A stretch of 64,000 nucleotides of DNA. It comes from Triops longicaudatus (lineage: Eukaryota > Arthropoda > Branchiopoda > Notostraca > Triopsidae). Under the pieces are notes generated by a model that was not told the DNA's origin, ran no database searches, and worked only from the letters and a program-made list of their open reading frames with translations. Positions 39,201 through 51,819 of this stretch are shown one piece after another. The stretch is from NCBI GenBank assembly GCA_022885665.1, contig JAGQDJ010000026.1, positions 124,001 to 188,000 of the forward strand, written 5' to 3'. Both the position numbers and the translations under genes were made by a program. Numbering within the stretch: position 1 is the stretch's first letter; each line of letters opens with the position of its first letter.

Positions 39201-42200
39201 ACGCAATCCCGACCCACATCACCCCTTTTTACGGGCACCCAAATGCAACACAACAAATGCAAACGATCAATAGGCATAAGCAACCTTAGCTAAAACCCTT
39301 CGAACCCTCTCTAAAAAAAAGGAGAGGGGGGCTGCAAGTTGGAAAGTTCAAACATTGCTTTTTGTCAAGTTCGCTAAGCTGCACGCCCAAACTTGAAAAC
39401 AATACCTTCATAATAGACGAGATGTTTCGCACTCTACCTTCCCTCAACTTGACTTTATTCACACATATATTTTTTCATTTTTTTAAGATTTTTTTTAGTG
39501 AAATGAGCATTAACACTAAGCCAAATTTATTCTATACGTATTTGTTTGCCATTTTAGGATACTATACTAAAACTGGCGTGCCTGATAAAGTAAAAAAAAA
39601 AATGACTAAAATTGACTGTTCAAAGTGAACGGAATGGCGGCAGTATAATAGCCCCTCATTTTCTAATATCCATACAGATTGACAAGGTTATGTTCACATC
39701 ACCCTGTGCTAATGAGTTAGCTGGTGGTTTCAGGCTGAGACATGCTTCTTTGAATTGTCGTCACGTCGCTTGTCACTTCTTGGGTGAATTATAAAAGCCA
39801 AGTTTAAGATGCATTTTGAATGCGTAAAACTTCACTACATTTAGGAACCTCACATTTAGCAAATAAAGTTAAAGAGTCTGTTATCTTTATTACCCCTTTT
39901 ATGTGCCCAAATTACACGGGGTCTTTACCCAAATTACGCAAAATCGCCCTATAACGCGGAACGCGCTCTCCACCAGTGTTGGAATGCCTCTGAAGGGCGT
40001 TGAAACTAAATTCAAACGAATAACTTCAATTCACCTTCTATGCAGCTATGAATGCTTTACTACAATGAAATTATCATTCCTGAAAATGACCGTCCACACT
40101 AACGAAAGTTAACATAATAGTAGAAGTCCGTTGAACAAGTAATTTTTGTTTCTGACTCACTGGCTATTCCTAAGAATAGAGACCTATTTAACTTTCAGTT
40201 GGTTAGAACTCTTTAAACTGGCTTTTCGTGTTTTCTTTCACTAAACAAGCACTTGGCAGTTGTTGCTCCATAGTTTCACCATAAGTATTCACTCCTTTTA
40301 GCGCGTTAATTCCACAGAGAGCGAGAACAGGTTAACGGGCGTGGCATAAACGATCGTATGAATATTTTCAGGTGGGATGTCAACGAGTCCAATGTGGGTA
40401 ACTCTCGTTTACATACATCTAGGCTTTCTTTTCGCTCCGAAAATTTCCTATGGGAGGCAACTGTTGCTGAGCATTACGAAGGGGTGAGCCATCATGCAAA
40501 GCATTTCCGGTGCTGTGGCACGAACGTGGAACTCACGTCCCTTCCTAATGACAACTTACTCTATCTCTCCTTCCGTCGTCTGCCAAAACTTAACAACAAA
40601 AGTCTGTGTGACAACTTTAGCTCGACTTTTTGTCTTCCTCCTTTTCTCCCCCCTTTGCACCTAAAGAAGCGTCATCACACCACGTTAATAAAAATATATG
40701 TTTTTCTGTTCAAAAAGGACTACTTTTAACGCACTGTCTGTCTTCGGAGGATCTCTTAAATTTTCTCTTTCGGAAACGTAAAAACAAGGCATATTGAGAC
40801 AACACGTCATCTTTTTTCTCGCATTTTAAACTGATTCCAGGATCGAAGTCGTCAAACTCATTTAGAATAGGCACCATCTTGGCAGCATTTTCTATGGCAA
40901 CGATTTCTCAAGCAAATCAAGAATTTGCTTACGCATGAAGCACATGAACTCATATGCAACACATGGACCAAGAAAAAGAAACTTACAAAGCTTCTCTTTT
41001 ATTTTTCATTCGTGCTATGAATTAGTAATAACCTAAATGGCTATACAAGGCATGACTGCGTAGTGCTTCGATTTGTCATCAGAAAAGAAGTGTGATGGTA
41101 GCATGAGTTATTCATTTTACATTACGAACACTTCAAGTCAAAATTCATTCCATGTCGCTAAGCGCAAAGGCTATGAGAGACTGCAACCACAGTAAAACTG
41201 CAATTCTGGTAAGCAATAGTGTGCTGGTTGACAAATCGGACAGCACAAAAACAAATAAAAAAATAATAATAATAAAATTAAAAAAAAATAAAAAAATTGT
41301 AGAACACTAGGAAACTTGGGAATGTGTGGCAATAGGTAACCATAGAAGGTCGCTTTAAGCTACAACAATTAGGCGTTTACTGATGTTTGTGCGATCACTT
41401 TGAAATAAACCTTGTCATTTTCTTTGATATAAGTTGAATTCTGAATGAAAGACGTGTAAAAACGGCACCGTTCGCAAAGAAACGTATATATCGGTTGATA
41501 TGATTCGATATTCCACGACCGACATTAACAAAACCGAAGACATACTATTCTGAAAGCGAAATCGATCTTCACCAATAAAAAGTACGACTTCGATTTGCTT
41601 CACACCATAATAGCTAACTTTAACTTACGCTTACTCAAAATTACAATGATAATGCTTAAAAAATTACACGTGCTCTAAACACGTTCACTTCTTGCTGCGA
41701 ATGTTTTTCCTAAATCACAACGTAAGTAAGCAAACTTCTAACCAAAATAAGCTCATCTTATGAATCTAATATGTACTTGTCTAATCACAGCGCTCCTAAT
41801 CTATATAATTACATCTCCCAACTCTTTCTTGCTTCCTATTGCTTTCTCAATACGCTAGTTTCTTTATAACTCCGAAAAACTTTTTACATAGATGCTCACC
41901 CCTTTGAAAGTCCGAAAAACTCAATCCTTTAGGAAAGAAAACCTCCAAACTTCCAACGAACTTCGTTCAATGTCGGAAGAGCCGCTAGCAGCACCAGTTA
42001 TCTCAAAGAGGGGGAAAATGCATAAAAAAAATAATAAAATAAAAATATACAAAATCCTTACGCAAATTCGTTCAAAAACTCCCACATCACAACTCGAACA
42101 ATCCAAAGAATCTGAACCCTCCCAGCAAAACTCCCTGTAAGTTAGACGATCCAACTCCTGCTCACTACTCATCCCATCCAAATCCAGTGTATTCCTCGCG

Positions 42201-43734
42201 ATCCTCTTAAAAAGACTCTCATTCCATCGCAAACATTCCTCAAAACCATGTCAGTTTACGCTCTCATTGCACCCTCCACACCATCTCCATCCACCCACCT
42301 ACCAACACCGCACCCTTCGATACACTACTTCCCTTACCAGGTGCGACAAATCTCTAAACCCTGGCCACCCCACGAAATACAATTCTCTTTACTGCGTATC
42401 AGTCATAAAAACTTGTAAAAGCGAAACAATCATCCTAAACGGGGTATTCGTAGAATCGCACATTAAAAACGCGGGGAAAAGACTCGGTTAAACCAATCAA
42501 TGCAAAATACTCGCCCATCTCTCTTCCCTCCTGTCCTCTCTAGATTTGAGCCTCCCTCCCCCACCTTCTAAGTCCCTCTTCCCACTCAAAATCTTAACAA
42601 TCCCTGCACATTACGTCGTTTAACTCTGGTGAAAGAAAAAAAGACGTCTCCGCAAGTGAATCTCCTCTCTGCCAGTTTCCCCAAAGCTATTCCCCACCGA
42701 AATGAGGCGAGTTATAATGCATTGAGTTTCACGACCACGATCACGATCGTCCCAGCTGTGCTTTTTTCCTTGTCCAGTCAATAGATATGAAATTCTTAAT
42801 AAGGGGTACAGCAAATTCCCTTCCATCTCGCGTTTTGCTAAGGGGTGATTCAAACACAAAGTTTTGCACCAATAAAATGCAGTAATGAGCCGTAGTTTGC
42901 ACACCTTCCATGTTCTCTAATTGCTACTCATTGTCCTTCATTTGCAGCGCAAGTTTGCATGTCCTCATCAAACTCGCGCTCCCACCCCTCTCACCCTTCC
43001 AACTCACGTTTCCTCATATCAACTTGTCCTCTCCTACCTTTACCCCGGCGAAAAAGCGTCCTTCCATAAACTCGGTGGGTTTAAGTCTAAAGTTTTACCT
43101 TTGGCTAGCGAATGCCAGGAAACTGTAAAACTCCCAAAGCGAAGCAAAAGCGGAAGAGGGACCGGGGATTTTATGGGAGTCTCTCGCTCGCGTTCGTTCG
43201 CAGCGTGGGACTTGTTCCAGCTGTTGCGTCTATCCAATGCTCTATAACGCAGTTGAAAGATATTTAAAACGGCTCAAGTTCTAGCAGCAATCAGATATTC
43301 TTTTGCATGCAAACCCCCATCATTTCAGACCATTCCCATCACAGATGGAAAAAAGCACGCACGCTGAAGCGTATCATTTCAGATATATTTGTAATAAAAC
43401 TGGTCCTCCTCCTTCTGAACTCCACAATTTGAAGCAATCACGAATGAAAACATGGTCGCCGAAAGATAATCCAGATCTATTCTCTCACGAAATTTCTGTT
43501 TTAATTGAAATGCTAAAAAGAAAGGAAACTGTGTAATACGTAACTTGAATGCTGTGTTTAGAGATTCCTCGTTATTTTTTCGATAATTCGTAAAATAGGA
43601 TATTACTGCTCTCGGAAAATTGTACAATTCACTGAGTAAAACAGTTGCCTTGAGGCCCAAAAATATGAGCACAGAACACTGGTCTATCCTAACATAGCAG
43701 ACTGCATATAATTTCAGCATTCTTTACCCATTCC

Positions 43735-43735
<1 letters not shown>

Positions 43736-43767
<32 letters not shown>
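43736..43767 (+). repeat. Poly(A) run of 32
   Basis: 32 consecutive A. It could be a retroposed tail, but the upstream 400 bp shows no SINE, LINE or processed gene that I recognise, and no flanking direct repeat was found. Confidence 0.8.
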
Positions 43768-43772
<5 letters not shown>

Positions 43773-46700
43773 CTGAACTCTAATTCTGTCAACATCGATT
43801 ACGTTAACCGACGTCACTTTTTTTGCAAAAGGATGTGTTTTTACGTAACTTGTTAAGAATTACATCTCTATTCACGAACGCTATGTTATCGTTTAACGTT
43901 TAATAATGTCATAATTTTTGCTCGATAGAAAAAAATAGTGTGTAAAAATTAAACCTTGATTATTCCTATTTTCACCCTACTGGAATTGGCTAGCTTATTC
44001 TTAATGCACTAAACATGTGCATTCATTTCTGTCAAAACCGACTTGTCAGAACTTGTCAGAACGACTTGTCCGGAAATTTGACATAATAAACATACTCTAT
44101 GCGAAAATCAACTCAAATGATTAAACGAATTCAAAGCCGTGTTAACTACAATGTATTCTGAACAATTAAAATAATTGGTAAATTTTTTCGTGAATTTTCG
44201 AAATTTACTCATTGCTAATTTGTTTCTATTTTTTTCTCGTACGCATTATTGTTAGTTTAACTATCAGTTACCTATTCGAAAGACATGATACAATGTAGTG
44301 AAATAAATAAATCACCGTACGCGGAATTTCATGACAGTGGAAAAAGAGATGTGGCGCGAAGGTGTGTTAGTGTTTGCCAATACAAACCGATACACTGACT
44401 ATTTCAAAAAAATTCACACCCATCACACGGAAAAAAGTCACGTTTTCTTACAATAAAGAGCTCGACTACCCAAAACACTCTTGACATTCTTGGAAACTGT
44501 ACCGATTATAATCTACAAAATGGCCCTAAACGTCGGTTTTACAAAACACGGCTATAAAAGATCGGCACACCTGTACTTCTTTTTGTGCCAAAAATACACA
44601 GGTCAACCATTAGGTGATGCAAGAAGCTTTCGTTTCGCAGAGATGATTTTCTATATCATATAAGGAGCAGAAGCGCTTTTTCATGTATTAAGCCCTATTT
44701 TAAGGTCTCTTCAATGTACCACCAAGGTTCGTGCAGCGGCAGCGTGTGTCAGTTTAAAATCCAAGACATCGCTGTGCCCGTGTATGACTTAAGTGCCATT
44801 GTTTATGAAAATCCCTTGGTCTGGTTTTAGAACGTGCAAAAGCACAGATAACTTGAAATTGCACGGCTACGACTACGTGAGCTAGAAACTTTTCAAGTAG
44901 GCCTGCTGAATCAACAGTTCGGCGCATTCGACGATTTTGCCGGTCACCGTTGTTGTCTTTGAGTTACTGATCATGGTTAAACGTTTTAACAAACTTGACT
45001 GCCGAGACACTACTATAATTGGAAATTACGTTGACTGCGAGGACTCAATGAATTTCACTTGTCTTTTGATAGCTAATTAACTACGGAAGGTATGACATTT
45101 TACGACAAATTCCTTTTCTGGCGTCCGTGTGGACTTTCCCAAGGAACACAGCTTAACATCCACCTGAATCGCTTGACTTTTGAATCTACAGGATTCGTAT
45201 ATTGAAAAAGATTATAGATAAAAAAAACTTTTTTTTTCAAAAAGCAACGTGGAGTCAATTTGGCCCATCACGCGTTATTAATACCCTGGAAAGATATTCT
45301 CGTCTTAAAACGCAAGTTTTGTCAACACGTGAAGAAACACAAGCATATTAAAATGTGTTAACACATGGCAACTGTGAACAATTCCGGAAAATTCCTCCGG
45401 TAAACACGTGAGAACGAAGTTTCTATACTACCTAACATTTCGTCTGAACAAAAGATTTTTGTCTATTAACGACACGTGTTAGGATTAAAAGTTACAATTC
45501 CTTTAAAGTGGTATCCTCGGGACTTGTGTGTTTCAACTAACGTACTGAATAGGCGAATAAGTTTTTTGGCTCCACGTGTCGAATGTGCTAAGCCAATGAC
45601 GCCCACTTAGTTGCATTTCGCTTCACTGAGCGGTTATTTAATTACGCTTCGCTTATTGTAGCCAGGAACCTATTGTTGCCTTCAAAGCTACATTCTCAAA
45701 ACAGCTGTATATAGCAGTCAAAAACTACCTTAATATCTTCAGTATTTCTCCTAGTGAAACTTCTATGTATGGCTAACCGATACCCGGAAGTACTGGTTAA
45801 TCTTATAGATAAAAGACGTCACAAGCTAGTTTTCAAACAAATCACAATAAGTGCAAGCAGCAACAGCAAGTCTGTTCAATCTGGACTGGCAGTTTCTAAT
45901 AGACAAGTTCAATTTCAGATATTAATGAGGGTAAGGCATTTCATGATTTTCATTGGTATTCTCATTTTAAGTTATTTCGACAGCTTTTTCTACTTTATGT
46001 TGAAAAAACAGGACTGCAGCACGCATGGCACACGCGGCATGACAGTATCTCTTTTCGATACCTCGCAGTCTCTTCGTAAGAGGATTAAGCCTTGTAAGTC
46101 TCGAAAGGAGGAAAAGAATGGACTCGTGAGAAAGGGAGCCTTGTCGTCTGAGAAAATCTTTATATAAATAGCTTTCGTCTAAAGCGTCCTTTAAGGATGC
46201 TTCGCGACGCTCGGACAAGGCCAGATGAGAGGAGACAAGACGCTATGTTTTCCCAGAAAAGCTTCGGAACTGTCGTGTGTTCTATGACAGTGACAAGTCA
46301 GTCACTGACCCATATTTGCTTCTCCAAATCCCTATTTTCACACGTTCCTTCACTTGGAAATTCCTTTCTGAATGATTGAAAAGCCTTAAACGATGCTAGT
46401 TTTCTCTACAAAACGCTCGTTCTTAACCCGCTTGACGTTTGAGCGAGAACCTGCAGGACGTAACCTTTAACATTGTGCAAAATATAAATGCCTTTTAATG
46501 CAATGCCTAAATACTTCCGTCAGCAGCAGCAACCAACGACAATCCATCTGGCTTCCACGTGCCTTTTACGCTAGCCAAGTCATGGCACTCTTATTTACGA
46601 TGTCATCCTTTGCTGTTTAAAATTAATAACGCCCCAGCTTTCTGCTTCCAGTACTTTCGCTTTCTACACATCACACTACGCTACCCACACTGAAAGTAAA

Positions 46701-46896
46701 TATTACGGGTGGCTCCACATACGGCTGTGTTTGAAGTCGCTAGACCTACAGTGCTCATCCTAATGTAGTTATATAATTAAATATAGTTTCGATATCTATT
46801 TGACTTTGTCACATGTTACTTTACAATGTTTTGCGAAGCTGGAAGGCGCCAAAAATATAAATTAGCCTATCGCCGAAGGCAACGGCACCTATCGCC

Positions 46897-47052
46897 ATGG
46901 CGGACGTAGGGGATCACACTTTCCCATGGGGAAAAGAGCATGGTTGTCAAGTTGACCGACAAGACAAGTTGATGGAGCAAATTGAACGCGCTTCGCACTT
47001 TCGTTTCGCGCAACCTAAACCAATAAAATGTCGCATGCTTTCGTTTACCTGA
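46897..47052 (+). CDS. Possible small protein or exon, 51 codons, unrecognised
   Basis: A 51-residue frame starting in a good context (GCCATGGCGG), beginning MADVGDHTFPWGKEHG and ending with TGA at 47050-47052. Its composition is protein-like (many Asp, Glu, Lys, Gln, His), it is less AT-rich than its surroundings, and an AATAAA follows at 47201-47206, before COG1. A possible acceptor (AAATTAG) lies about 30 bp upstream, so it could also be the last exon of a plus-strand gene. The minus strand is open here too (80 codons from 47109), which weakens the case. I do not recognise the sequence. Confidence 0.3.
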   Translation: MADVGDHTFPWGKEHGCQVDRQDKLMEQIERASHFRFAQPKPIKCRMLSFT

Positions 47053-47410
47053 TGGTTTCACGGAACACCAATTTTGAGGCAGGAATCTCAGGACGCCACG
47101 ACTCACCATCCACTACAACACACGAAGGTTGACTTCTGTGTTGCTCCGCGCGCGTGCTTAGGGTTTTTATATGAGTAATTCTTATTAAAAAGGAACCCAT
47201 AATAAAGTTATTACTTTATTGCGCTTAAAACCTAATTTCACACTACAAAGTGCTCACAGAACAAATTTTTACGAAGATTTATGTCGGAAAACTTTTTTAA
47301 AGTAAGGAACTGCTTAGCGACGTCCTGCAAACATCGTGACGTCACAGCAAGAGACGTGGAACTGTTTTGGTGTGCAAAATTTAAGCAAGTGAAGCCGGGA
47401 ATTAAGAAAA
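47053..47410 (+). promoter_or_regulatory. COG1 upstream region with a perfect CRE palindrome
   Basis: 358 bp before the COG1 ATG. It contains AATAAA at 47201-47206 (possible end of an upstream transcript), a GACGTC core near 47319 and a full TGACGTCA at 47337-47344, 66 bp before the ATG. CREB/ATF-family factors bind this palindrome; use here is inferred. No TATA box is obvious. Confidence 0.45.
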
Positions 47411-50400
47411 ATGGGAACGAATTTATTACAGCTCGATGTGGATAAGCTCTTTCAGGAAAACACCATTGATGGGGTGCAAGAAGTACACAAAAAGTTAAAA
47501 GCAGAAGTGGATAGAAAACGAGAAGAACTGAGGGTCACTGTCGGGTATTTTTTATAATGCTTTGCTATCTCTTCTAATATTTACCTCATGTTTTATGTTG
47601 TGTCATTTAGGGAGCGATATCGTGATTTAATTGAAGCAGCTGACACCATCCGTGACATGAAAACCAGTGCTGAAAACGTCTTATCACATCTTTCGGAAAT
47701 TAGTTCCTTGCTAAATTCTTTGAAGCATCGACAACTAGTTGGCTTCACGACAGAAACCTACTCAAAGTATTTATAATGACGAGTACTTTTCGGTTTTACC
47801 CTCATCCCTCGATTTGCCATCGCAACGCTTTTTGGATGAAAATAACAGTAAAGTGATCTTAGTCTACATTAAATTGAACCCAATCTTAACCTACCTCAAT
47901 TTACTAATTTAATTTACCTAAAATTCCTATAAATTTTACCACATATTGCATAAGATCTCTTTGGGTTAAATACGCTAAAAAAGGATTTGAAGAAAGTTGA
48001 ATAAGGAGAGATTTGTTGCGTTGGTTAAGTTTTATTTTGGGAAGGATGGGGAAACAGGATTTGAAGGGGTGTGGGTATAACGGAAAAGTACCCAATGCCC
48101 TAATAAGTTAATAACCAGTTTCCTTTAAATGTCGGTTTTACTTTACAAGAAATTCGTCAACCTACCCTCTTCATGCAATTGCAGCCCAAATCAAACTCTT
48201 GTTGGATATTCCTGAGCTAATATGGACTTCTATTGAGGACAAGACCTTTCTGAAAGCTGCGCAATTATACCTTTTGGCAGTCCAAGTTTATACAAGTGAG
48301 TAATACTCGTCTTTCCGCTCTATCGTCTTTTAATGACGAAACTTCTTTTCAGATTTGGTAATGGACCCGAGTAACTCTCAAGTAATTTCCTGGTTCCCGG
48401 TCGTTTCCAAGCAATGGGGAGCTATTAAGCACTTCCAGGAAGCTATCCTCAAAGAAGTGTCCTCGTCCTTACAAGAAGCTGTCATTTCTCCTAAGGTGTG
48501 TGTGCCTTGCTGCCGAGAGCCTCCGTTTTAACACGTGTTGTCTTGTTTCACGTCTGTTTACAGGTTGCTGCAGAAGGAATAACTGCTGTTGCCTTATTAA
48601 AGCCCCATAACATGTCACAATTGCTCCAATTGTTCTTGGATCAGCGCCGAGAAGCTTTTCTGCACATTTTTGAGGAGAAGGACTCAAGTGCTACTGCCTT
48701 GATAACATCGTTGGAATGCCTGGAGACGTCCTGGGTGCTCATTCACGCTCTTTTCGCTGGTAACCCGACTTTAATATTCGTTTACGTTCTGTACCAAACT
48801 TTTACAACCCGAATTCTTTAGATGGATTTTCAAACTCAAATTTGCCACAGGGGTTAGTATCCGCGACCTTAAAAGCGGTATGTGGTAGCTCGACGCCTTT
48901 TGTAACGACATTAGGGGATTTTTTGCCTTCCAAGAGCTTGACACCCTTCGTTAACGACTTCAGGTAAATTTTCTATGTCATAGCTCCAATTGGAGGTCCG
49001 TTCTAGCGTGTTAAAGACGGAAAAAAAGAGTACGTTTAGTGTTAATAAAATTTACGAAAAAAGTTCTTAATGTTTTAATACCAGCTTTTGTTGTCTGATT
49101 TGGAAGACCTAGTTTAAGTCAGCCCTTGGAACCGTTGCCAGTGAGCGAGCTGCGTTCCAAGTGCGTTTGCTGGTCGCAAACCATGCAAAAGACTTGGCTA
49201 GCTTATGCGAACCCGGTAGTTGCCAACATGCCTTCGGTTGCGCAACTCGCAAATCTACGGGAACAGCTCTTTCATCGCCTCAGCCAAGTATTTTACAGCT
49301 TTCGCCGTTTATTACGGTTTTGTTGTCTTTGGTGCGTCGTTGTTTGAGCTGTTTACGTGAAAAAGGCGTTTATTTTTAGTCAGAATGCACGCCGGTGGAA
49401 TGGGACGAGATTTGCACGCGATTGAATGGACAGAACTTCTCGCTATGGCATGATAATTTACAACCGCTGGTCCAGCAAAGGATCCAGGCTTTGATTGATG
49501 AGAGGATTGGCTGTTTCCTTATCCAGTTCCAGGGCGGCATCCTCCAAGCCGTCGAAGACGACAAGAAAAAAAGGTAAAATTCAGAGCTTTCATGAGTTGA
49601 ATACCTTTCTTGGATACCCTCAAAGCTTAGAATACTACTGAAACAGCGAAACTCTATAGCGAAGTGCTCGATTAATAATCGAAATTTCTTAAGTCACCGA
49701 AAATATTTCAGCGAATTAATGACGCGTTTGTTACAGCATGCCGGAAATTGATGTGCGAAACTGGATGTGGGTAGAAACGGGGAATGATTTTCCCCTTTCA
49801 GCTTTAAAAGCTCAGCTTCAGTACAGCGGTAATACGAAACTCCTTTCAACCCACAACTACGGTGTTTGTGCATAACAGTATATTTGTTTTGAAATATTTT
49901 AGGTTTATTCTTGAAGTGTCGAGGCTTGACACCAACAATTGTGCAGCTATGTGGCCAATTGGAACAAAATCTGCAGACTCTGCTGGACGATTTGGATTCT
50001 TATAAACCGGAGCCCGGAGCGAGCTTGGAAGATGATGACTTTTTGTTTAAACCAGTGTTCGATCGATTCACCGATTGGCCAGTGATTTCTAATCACTTAC
50101 AAATTACGCTGATCACTGGAATTGAAAAGTATAAATAATTTCTTATTTCTCGATACTCTATTAGCCTTTTTTCAGGTTGCTTCCAAACCTACTGAACATG
50201 GCACAGAAGAATGAACCTGCCCATGCTTTGCTGTTAGGACGGCTAGGACTGGGGTTCATTGAGTTAACCCCTCAGATGAAGAGAATCGTTTCGGTAACGT
50301 ACTTTCTATGTGGCATTATTTGACATACTTTTCAAAAGATTTAGTAAGCAATTAGTTCATTTTTAGGGCGAAAGTAGAGAATCCTGGAACCGCCTGGTGC

Positions 50401-51726
50401 AGATATTTCGGCAATTTGCAATAGACGCCTTTGAAACGTACATTAGTAATCAACTAGCAGCATCACGCCAATTATTGAGCGAACAGTTAACGTGGGAATC
50501 CTCTGCTGATACCTTACGGTTATTACCTGTAATTACCAACCGTGGTTCGCTAATCTGTGGGCGACTAATTAAGTCTGTTGTAGGCATTGGAAGAAGTAAC
50601 AATTCAAGAAGAGAGACAGATCCAATCAACGATTCGCGTTCCTTTCCATTTGAACTATGCCGTAGAAAATGCCCTCGTTCATCTGACGGAGAAATTGGTC
50701 TTAATTGGACCCCATACTTTGCCCAAGTAATTAAATATCGATTCAACGTCATTCTTTCATTTTTAAACGTAACTGAAATTGCAATGCTTCTGGGATTAAA
50801 TCTCGGCTGTTGATGTTGTAGCAGGTAGGAAATGTATGTAGTAGCACTTAAAAATTTGATAATTGTACTGAATTTTCGAGACGGTTCATCTAATTGCATT
50901 CTCTTTGTAGGAAACTTGTGAATAACTTGATGGAGAACGTGGCGCAAATGAGCCTTGAATGTTTTGCCTCCTTGCTTCAGAATTCTACAAATCTACCCCA
51001 AGCTGTTGCCTTGCAGTTTCTCTTCGATATCAAATTCATAGAAGCGTACTTCATTCCTGGACAAAACAAAGTGCATAGATTTGCAATAACCTAAGAGGGA
51101 TAGTAATTTTTAACACTTTTAAGGTTTCGCAAGAAAAAGTAAAACGGTTATGCGAGTCTTTGGAAGGACGAATTGATGCTTTCGATTTGACTGTGATTTC
51201 ACCGCACATCCAAGCTAACGTAAAGCGCAGTATCCATAAGTGCCAAGTAAGTCCTGAAACATTTAGTGTTATGGCAGAAGAGACAGAAAAGCATGAAAAA
51301 TGTCGCCTCCGGTTTAGTTCCTGTTTGGACCGTTAATCACACCGGATCGGCACGCGGTGATCCAAAGCAGTAAAATCGATTCTAAACACACGGAGCCCGC
51401 TATGTTGCTCAGTTTTGCATCACCTGCGCCACCAAAATTCTTGGCCTTACCGTTGTCTACTCCTTCGCAAACTGCAAAGCTGTTTACAGACTTATCCGTT
51501 GGCAAGACTGGTGTTGAGTCACCGAAAAAATCAAACGTAAGCTCGTTAATTCCTGTTTACGTATAATTTTCGGGACCACAACTTCGATGTATTTATTTTA
51601 AATAAATATTTTTCTATAATTTAGGTTAAGAAATCAAGAAAACGAGACGCTTCTCCGTCTACTACCCGGTCTAGCGCTGCAGCTTTTTTTGGAGCTGTGA
51701 GCTCATCGTTATTTGGACAGCATTGA
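47411..51726 (+). CDS. COG1: Conserved oligomeric Golgi complex subunit 1
   Basis: Subunit of lobe A/B-bridging COG, the tether for retrograde vesicles within the Golgi. 17 exons: 47411-47544, 47611-47766, 48150-48295, 48353-48495, 48564-48759, 48822-48963, 49113-49287, 49380-49573, 49737-49828, 49903-50128, 50176-50293, 50367-50528, 50584-50726, 50911-51070, 51124-51246, 51318-51536, 51625-51726; 876 aa (human about 980). The N-terminal Vps51/COG1-type helix is diagnostic: KKLKAEVDRKREELR then GERYRDLIEAADTI. AAQIKLLLDIPELIW follows, and the C-terminus ends with AAFFGAVSS...LFGQH, like the human tail. All junction phases agree. The exon 2/3 junction (47766/48150) is the least certain because conservation there is weak. 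Intron 10 is only 47 bp. The 3' end faces TSR1 across 93 bp. Confidence 0.95.
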
Positions 51727-51819
51727 AGCTCTACACTAGCTTGTCATTGACTTATATGCGAAGATAGCTGTTTATGAAGTGTATAATATATTTGCGGTCT
51801 CCAAATACAGATAGGCTAA
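51727..51819. other. 93-bp convergent gap between COG1 and TSR1
   Basis: Both stop codons face each other. No AATAAA for either strand lies in the gap. The nearest plus-strand AATAAA is 52043-52048, inside TSR1 intron 8. The nearest minus-strand AATAAA (TTTATT, 51592-51597) is inside COG1 intron 16. Confidence 0.6.

Larger units (their letters stand above)
28061..46896. other. Large gene-free stretch upstream of the KH gene
   Basis: Nearly 19 kb without a frame that I can assign to a family. The longest frames are 35480-35971 (minus, 163 codons), 38533-38949 (plus, 138), 45754-46167 (plus, 137) and 40358-40729 (plus, 123). None has a domain motif or convincing splice context. Content: CpG-rich CRE-like motifs (30021-30050, 31131-31146), simple repeats, CT/GA tracts and one 32-A run. 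It may contain distal promoters, untranslated first exons or enhancers of the KH gene, or a non-coding RNA. Confidence 0.55.

Noticed and set aside
40358..40729. 123-codon plus-strand frame
   Set aside because: No recognisable domain, ends in translated T-rich sequence; not enough to call a gene.
45754..46167. 137-codon plus-strand open frame
   Set aside because: Composition is ordinary for translated AT-rich DNA, with one hydrophobic patch. No family resemblance, no splice or poly(A) support.
50450..50947. 165-codon minus-strand frame
   Set aside because: Antisense to COG1 exons 12-14 and their introns, where the plus-strand coding frame is secure.
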